NCBI RefSeq assembly: GCF_902167145.1
Contig: NC_050097.1
Location: 117,151,982-117,215,981 of the forward strand
Direction: 5' to 3'
Length of the DNA: 64,000 nucleotides
DNA from: Zea mays
Taxonomy: Eukaryota; Streptophyta; Magnoliopsida; Poales; Poaceae
In this document: positions 57,622 through 64,000 of the stretch, piece by piece
Numbering within the stretch: the first letter of the stretch is position 1
How the letters are laid out: every line of letters starts with the position of its first letter
Made by a program: the position numbers and the translations under genes
The notes under the pieces: generated by a model
The model's database searches: none
Told to the model about the DNA's origin: nothing
Seen by the model: only the letters and a program-made list of their open reading frames with translations

Positions 57622-58586
57622 CACTTTTTGTAAAAACATTTTTAAATGGTCAATGTAGCTTTATTGTAACAAGACTGTAATGTTTGATGTGTGTATCTTT
57701 GAATCTAATATGTAAATTATTTGTAATTCACTTCTTTGCGATGCATGAAACTTTATATACATACTGTTTTTGAGCCTTCGGCGAAAAAACACCTTCCCTT
57801 CTTTTCATGCTTCGTAAAGAAAAAGATCCATGCTTTGTGAAAATATCGAAGCTTCGTAAAAACATTCATGCTTCGAAAAAATATCCATGCTTCGTAAACA
57901 AGGGATCCCTTCTTTTGCAACAGAGCTGATGAAACTGTATTTCTCAGCTTTCTTTGTGCCTTAGCACATTTTCATTTTTACAAAGCATTCTCCAAAGATT
58001 GACTTTGTATTCAATTCGTGTCATTGATGCGATATGATGTATGATGTGATGCTATGCGGGGTGATGTGATGATATGATGCAAAAAATGATGCTAATGTCA
58101 AAGACACACACCCACACGCCCACACTGAAACACACAATCTCTGCGTCCCCTTAGGAACGATCGGAATCTCTTTGTCGTTTATTTTTCGGCTTCACCGTTT
58201 ATTTTTTGGTGTAAGTTCTGCATCCCCTTAGGAACGTCTTTTGAACTTCTTCGCCTTCTATTTCGGCTGTATAAGTTCTACATCCCCTTAGGAACGTCTT
58301 TTGAACTTCTTCACCTTATATTTCGGCGGTATTTGGCTCTGCATTCCTTTTGGAACGACTTTTGAGCAGAAAACTTACACTGCGCTCCCTTAGAAACGAC
58401 TTTTTGTAGCTTCGGCAAAACTAACGCTGCGCTCCCTTAGGAATGACTTTTTGTAGTTTCGGCAATTTTTAGCTCTGCATTCCCTTAGAAATGACTTTTT
58501 AGCTTCGGCAATTTTTGAGCTTCGTAAGTCTGTGAAGAAGATATATTTCATTCTGATAGAAGCGAAACTATTACAAGGAATTAAAA
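57622..58586. other. Spacer between the convergent antisense gene and gag ends, with degenerate repeats
   Basis: AT-rich. Contains GCTTCGTAAA repeats (57800-57900), a TGATGTGATG-type run (58025-58090), and five to six degenerate units built on CCCTTAGGAACGACTTTT (58140-58510). Position and character parallel the 89-bp array of the Grande copy. No gene. Confidence 0.65.
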
Positions 58587-60197
58587 CTAGATTTACATTG
58601 CTTGTTCCTTATTGAAAAACAAAATGACGTAGAACATAAAAGTATTTCAGGGGTAGGATATTGCTCAATAAATGTGCTTTGATTCTGGCACAGTACTGTT
58701 GACTGTGCGAGCTTCAAATTCCTCCCTGAACTCTTGTTGCTGTTGGGTGTGCTGGCGCCCTTATGGCTGCTGGCTTCGAGAATAGGTCGGTTGCAGTGGT
58801 TGTGGGGGTGGGAGTTGTGGCCAGGAAGCCTGTGAATGGCTAGCCGAAGCAACAGAAGCTGCAGGATGATTGCCCACATATTCTGGTATATAGGGAGAGT
58901 GGCACAAAGTAGTGTGCAAGACCTGCTTCGGCTGATTTTGTCAAGCTTCGGCTTCTGCGATCTCCTTTTGCTTCAGAATGGTGATTTGGCACATTCTTGT
59001 AGTATGACCCTTGTCCTCACCATAGAATAAGCAATAAATCTTCCTGGGCTGATCCCCATATCTTCCTCCGAAGCCCCTAGGACCTCTGCCTCTTGGAGCT
59101 GGCGGCCTGAAAGAGCTTTTTTGTTGCCCTGAAGATTGTGAGGTGTACTGTGGCCTCTGGAGCTAGCTTCCTTTGTCATCATTCTGACTAGAATTGTGGA
59201 TTGACCTGACATGCCTCGGGTGAATTCTTCCTCCGAAGCCCCTGGTCATTTTCGAGAATCTGTAAGCTTCATCCCTTCTTTGGCAGAAGTCATTGTCAGC
59301 CCGGATGTATTCATCCATCTTCTGAAGCAGCTTCTCCAGAGTTTATGGGGGCTTCCTGGCGAAGTACTGAGCCGTGGGTCCTGGCCGAAGACCCTTAATC
59401 ATGGCCTCAATGACAATTTCATTGGGCACTGTGGGCGCTTGTGCCCTCAGTCACAAGAACCTTCGGACATACGCCTGGAGGTATTCCTCATGGTCTTGCG
59501 TGCACTGGAACAAGGCCTGAGCTGTGACTGGCTTCGTCTAAAAGCCTTGGAAACTGGTCACCAGCATGTCCTTGAGCTTCTGCCACAACGTGATTGTCCC
59601 TAGCCAAAGGGAAGAATACCGTGTCTGGGCCACATTCCGGACTACCATGACGAAGGACTTAGCCATGACAGCTGCATTGCCCCCGTATGAGGATATTGTT
59701 GCCTCATAGCTCATCAGAAATTGTTTTGGATCTGAGTGCCCATCGTACATGGGTAGCTGGGGTGGCTTGTAAGATTGTGGCCATGGGATAGCCTGCAATT
59801 CTGCTGCCTAGGGAGAAGCATCATCAAAAGTAATGGTATCATGATTAAAATCATCATACCATCCATCTTCGTTGAATAAGCCTTCCTGACGAAGCTCCCT
59901 GTGTTGGGGCCTTCGATCTTGTTCATCTTGAGCAAGATGACGCACTTCTTCAGTTGCTTCGTCGATCTTCCTTTGAAGATCAGCCAGCCGAGCCATCTTC
60001 TCCTTCTTCCTTTGCACTTGTTGATGGATGATTTCCATGTCCCTGATCTCTTGGTCCAACTCCTCCTCCTGGAGTGTTGGACTGGTGGCCTTCTCTTCTG
60101 GCTTCGAGCCTCTCGGAGAGAGAGAGAGAGTCTCCTGATTTGTGTCCAGTGGCTGCAGTGCAGCAGCCCCTCGCGCTGTTATCTTCTTCGGCGGCAT
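58587..60197 (-). pseudogene. gag of the Zeon-like element
   Basis: ATG 60197 (MPPKKITARGAAALQ). One frame can be followed to about 58587 with several in-frame stops (the first at 59808-59810) and no clear frameshift. An N-terminal coiled coil (KKEKMARLADLQRKIDEA) is followed by the gag core (PPQLPMYDGHSDPKQFLMSYEA, LWLGTITLWQKLKDML). Near 58985-59040 a zinc-knuckle-like YCLFYGEDKGHTTRMC has one unusual position: where CCHC has a second Cys, this has Tyr. A Pro/Gln-rich tail ends it. No protease or pol follows, so mobility would depend on a helper such as cinful. Confidence 0.8.
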
Positions 60198-60245
60198 GAC
60201 GAAGGTCAGTGCTTTGCCGAAGGTTGTGGAAGTGAGTACACCGGA

Positions 60246-60256
60246 GGTGGGCGCCA
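60246..60256 (-). other. Primer-binding site of the Zeon-like element
   Basis: Minus-strand TGGCGCCCACC, one base from the 5' LTR at 60258. Confidence 0.85.
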
Positions 60257-60257
60257 A

Positions 60258-60927
60258 TGTTGGGGACTTGTTCTCAAATGCTATGAATTAAGAACAAGGT
60301 AACACAAAATGTTAAAGGTTAATGCCCTTCGTCCTTCGAAGCGTTATTTCCCTTAGGATATAATGATCTTCAGACGAAGGTCATGAAGGACGTACCTTCA
60401 TCATCGTGGTATATGTTAATAGAAGAAGAAGCTTACGAAATATAAGAGACAACATGAATAATCACATGACATTATCAATACATATTTATTACATTATCAT
60501 AGATATACAGAAACAATATTAAATTATATTTATACCTTCGGCTTGACAGAAGGTGAAAGTACAAGTGTGATGCACGACCGAGTACCAGTCAACGTGAACA
60601 GTACATGGGTACTGTTCATCTATTTATAAGCACAGGGCGCAGCCTGTGTAAATTTACATTCATGCCCTTTATATTTACTATTGACTTATGGATAAACCAA
60701 CGAGGACTAAATAGCCTTTTCCCCTTTAGGTCGGTTCCTTTTTCCGCCACTTTGTCGAAGCTCCCTTACATGTAGCTTCGGAGCAACATTAGCCTTCGTC
60801 TCAATCATGCTCTTCACATCACGTATGGTTTTAACCCAAGTCCGAAGGTGCCTGTTCATATGTCACACTTGGAAAACATTGTTAAATCATGTTTTTGAGG
60901 ACCTTCGGAAGGCGAAGGCCCCCAACA
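60258..60927 (-). repeat. 5' LTR of the Zeon-like element
   Basis: 670 bp. The TATA-type region on minus (CTTATAAATAG, about 60624-60634) lies at the same place as in the 3' LTR, with local substitutions. Confidence 0.95.
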
Positions 60928-61076
60928 GTAAGCGTGAGCATGTAACACTGACTTAAGTCGATCCTAACTTAAGACGATTACTCTGTCAGTAGTATACCAA
61001 AGTACAATTATACGTGGGCAGAAAGTAGAACTTTATTGAAAATGAGTTTACAAAATTACAAGTGGTAGCCTACCAT
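60928..61076 (-). other. Downstream spacer of the decayed Tat-lineage pol
   Basis: Contains GACTTAAGTCG and CTTAAGACGATTA, echoing the inverted arms of the 89-bp Grande repeat, next to AGCATGTAACACTG. Interrupted at 60928 by the Zeon-like element. Confidence 0.5.
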
Positions 61077-64000
61077 CTAGAGTTTATGATTCTGCTTCGG
61101 GTAAAACTTTCTGAGATGCTCAATGTTCCAAGAGTTCCTAATTGGAGTACTGTCCATCTGAGTTAGCCGGTATGAGCCTGCTTAGTTACTTCTGTGACCA
61201 AGAAGGGTCCTTTCTAGGGTGTTGATAGCTTGTGGTGTCTTTCCCCCAAATGTACGTGGCGAAGCACCAGATCTCCTACTGCAAATGCTCAGGGACGTAT
61301 CGCCTTGTCGTGGTAGCGTCTCTGGGTCTGCTGGTATCTAGCCGACTGAATAACAACATTTAGCCGTTCCTCCTCTAGCACATCAATTTTTTGAGCTGGG
61401 TTGCTTCTTCTTCTGTGATGTTTTTGAAGGATACCTTGGGTGCCCCAAAAGCAAGGTTTGCTGGCAACATTGCTTCTGACCCATACACCATGAAGAAGGG
61501 GGTATTTCTATGCAAAGCTTGGCTGGGTTGAGTTCGTAAGCTCCAAACCACATATGGCATTTCCCTGATCCATTTCCCTACAAACTTCTCGCTTTTGTCA
61601 AAGAACCTCTTTCTGATTGCTTCTAGTATCTTTCCATTTGCTCTTTCTACCTGCCCATTGGCCCTAGGGTGCGCCACTGAAGCATACTAGAGTTGGATGC
61701 ACTCTTGTTCACATAAGTTGAAGAATTCGACACTGGTGAAGTTTGAACATGGATCTGTGATGTTGTTGTTGGGTATCCCAAACCTGAAGATAATCTCCTG
61801 GATGAACTCTACCACCTTGGTTGAGGTAAGAGTGGATATTAGCTTGTACTCTATCCATTTTGTAAGCTTGTCAATAGCTACCAACACATGTGTATATCCT
61901 CATTGAGCTTTCTTGAATGGCCCGACCATGTCCTACCCCTAGCATGTGAATGGCCAGGTGACTAGAATAGTCTACAACTGTTGTGCTGGCAGATGTTGTT
62001 GCTTGGCCAAGAACTGACAGGCTTCACATCTCTTGACTAGGTCGACATCATCTTTCTTGGTAGTTGGCCAATAAAAATCAGCCCCGAATGCCTTCCCAAC
62101 GAGTGTTCTCGATGTCGCGTGTACCCCACATTGCCCGACGTGGATTTCCTCTAGTAAGCGTTTTCTAGCCCCTGAGTCAATGCACTTCATGAAAACACAT
62201 GTGACCCCTCTTTTGTGCAGTGCATCACCTATGACTGAGTAGTGAGCCGACTGCATCGCGATACGCTCGATCATGGCTCTATCATCTGGCTCTTCTTCAT
62301 TTTTGATGTATTTGATGATTGGTGACCTCAAGTCGTTCGGATCTAGTTCCGCTTAATCTATTGCTTTACATTCTTCCCCTGGCCCTGACGTGACACTGGG
62401 TTGTTGTACCTCTTTGGACGAAGACACCCGGTGGAGTCTATGCTCAGCTCAATCCTAGCTTGGATAAAGCGATAGTTGCCATGTTGCGGTCTCTCTCTAT
62501 ATATATGGTGGAACTCTAGCCCTTGAAATTTGTCCTCAACTTTCCTGATTGTGGCACAGTAATTGCTCATTAATTCCGTGGAGCAGTCCTAATCTTTGTT
62601 GACTTAGCTAATGACAACCAGAGAATCTCCATATACCATCAATGTTTTGATCCCGAGTGACACAATGATATTAAGCTCGTGTATCAAGGCTTCATATTAT
62701 GCAACGTTGTTGGAGGCAGGAAACAGAAGTTGTAGTGCATATTTGAGCTGATCTCTTTTAGGGCCGAGAAGATGATGCCTGCCCCTACTTCTTGTAATCT
62801 CAGCGGCCCATCAAAGTACAATTTTCATACCTCCACTAACTCAGGATTTTCTAGAATCTGTTGCTCGGTCCACTCTGATATGAAATCTAATAGAGCCTAG
62901 GTCATGATTGCCTTGTGAGGTCATAATTCTATGTCATGACCTCCGAGTTCACATGCCCACTTGGCTATTCTTCCCATTGCTTCTCAATTGCAAAGCATGT
63001 CTCCTATCGGGAAGCCTGTAACCACTACAACTTTATGGTCGTCAAAGTAGTGGTGCAACTTTCGCGTGGTGAGGAATACTGCATATAGTAGTTTGGACTT
63101 GAGGGTATCTGATCTTGGAGGGCCCAAGGACTTTGTTGATGAAGTACACGGGGTGCTAGACTGAATGTGCATGCCCTTTTTCTGTCTGCTCGACTACTAA
63201 TGCGATGCTTACCATGTGAGTCGTGCATAAGATGTACAACAACATATCTTTAGCTGGTCGGTCGGCGATGGCTCGTTTGGGTGGTTTTAGGATTGGCGGA
63301 GTGTTCAAGATTTTCTTGGGTGCCTCCAATGCTTCTTGAGTTTAGAGGGTCCACTGGAATCTATCCACATTCTTGAGAAGTTTGTAGAATGGCAAGCCTC
63401 TCTAACCGAGTCGTGAGATGAAGCGACTCAGTGTTGCCATGCAGCCAGTAAGCTTCTGGACCTTCTTTTGTGATCATGGCGGTTCCATCCTTAGGATGGC
63501 TTTGATTTTCTTTGGGTTGGCCTTGATTCCCTAGTGACTGACGATGAACTCGAGTAGCTTCCCGGCTGGTACCCAGAACATGCACTTGTCTGGGTTAAGC
63601 TTCTAGCGATACTGCCTCAAGCTATTGAAGACCTACTAGAGGTCGTCGATGAAGTTCTCTAGGTTCATAGTCTTGATTACCACATTGTCAACGTAGGCCT
63701 CCACTCGCTTGCCCAAGTGGTCGGCTAAGCAAGATTGGATGGATTGCTGATAGGTCGCTCAAGCGTTTTTGAGGCCAAACGACATGGAGGTATAGCAGAA
63801 GGGCGTGATGAATGTCGTTTTTTCGTGGTCTTCCTCTGCTAGACTGATCTAGTGATATCCCGAGTAATAGTCTAGGAAGGAGAGCATGTAATAGCCGGCG
63901 GTGGAATTGACCGCTTGATCTATTCTAGGGAGCCCGAAGGGATCCTTCGCATAGTGTTTGTTGAGATCTATATAGTCGATGTACAAGCGCTAATCAACTT
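61077..64000 (-). pseudogene. pol of a decayed Tat-lineage gypsy element (RT, RNase H, integrase), runs off the window
   Basis: Integrase end EHLRKFYP before a stop at 61077-61079. Integrase core pieces include HPRANGQVERANGKILEAI (about 61620-61677) and VAIDKLTKWIEYK; the HHCC finger has HVGQCGVHA then CEACQ. RNase H fragments lie at 62360-62760 and 62900-63200, and RT from about 63250 to the window edge (KLNPDKC-like, KRVEAYVDNVVIK, where the second Asp of YVDD is Asn). Stops are frequent, many of them TAG, and there are some frame breaks. It resembles the Grande-like pol residue by residue in many places but is far more decayed. Clearly non-functional. Confidence 0.85.

Larger units (their letters stand above)
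53424..60927 (-). mobile_element. Zeon/cinful-like non-autonomous Ty3/gypsy element, 7.5 kb
   Basis: Two 670-bp LTRs (53424-54093 and 60258-60927), each TGTTGGGG...CCCAACA on plus, and perfect TSD GTAAG (53419-53423 and 60928-60932). A PBS next to the right LTR and a PPT next to the left one set minus orientation. The interior has gag but no pol; the 3' half carries an opposite-strand gene. Size, LTR length and gag-only coding match the Zeon-1 type of maize. By eye the LTRs differ at roughly 27 positions (about 4%). Confidence 0.9.

Overview
This window is grass nuclear DNA, most likely Zea (maize or a teosinte). The retroelement mix points there: a Grande-like element, a cinful/Zeon-like element, Huck/Flip-like and Sirevirus (Opie/Ji-type) copia LTRs, an Au SINE and Tourist-type MITEs. 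A close relative such as Tripsacum or Sorghum cannot be excluded without a database search.

Region 1 (1-11 kb) is the only host gene. It is a 14-exon minus-strand gene for a CCCH zinc-finger / TrmA-family tRNA (uracil-5-)-methyltransferase, similar to TRMT2A and to rice C3H24. I placed all 14 exons by splice sites and phase; they give an intact frame of 853 residues. Its introns and promoter hold two SINEs, a LINE tail, three MITE-type elements and a 919-bp hAT-type element, most with clean target-site duplications.

Region 2 (11.2-31.6 kb) is a nest. A Grande-like Ty3/gypsy element of the Tat lineage (13007-27532, near-perfect TSD) sits inside the antisense gene of an older Huck/Flip-like Tat element, of which only the 3' part and 3' LTR remain. 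The Grande copy has a single-frame gag-pol broken by four stops. On the opposite strand it carries a four-exon gene with an apparently intact 1028-residue frame.

Region 3 (31.6-38.3 kb) has copia debris: an inverted RNase H fragment, an RT-RNase H remnant, a long accessory (env-like position) ORF full of stops, a cluster of polypurine tracts, a Sirevirus-type LTR and a gypsy LTR fragment.

Region 4 (38.3-52.4 kb) is a 12.9-kb LARD-like element with LTRs of 5.7 and 4.2 kb, a 2.95-kb internal region without gag-pol, and TSD CGCGG. It is inserted in another GC-rich LTR. Its left LTR holds a 1366-bp CACTA element, and the right LTR shows the exact empty site.

Region 5 (52.4-64 kb) is a decayed Tat-lineage element on the minus strand, split by a Zeon-like non-autonomous element (53424-60927, TSD GTAAG). 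The Zeon-like element has gag on one strand and a TATA-led, spliced PF04195-type gene on the other.

The recurring theme is that three different Tat-type elements carry antisense, intron-containing PF04195-type genes. Two of them, and the stub of a fourth Tat-type element, also carry a duplicated PPT-like tract followed by a hairpin or part of one.
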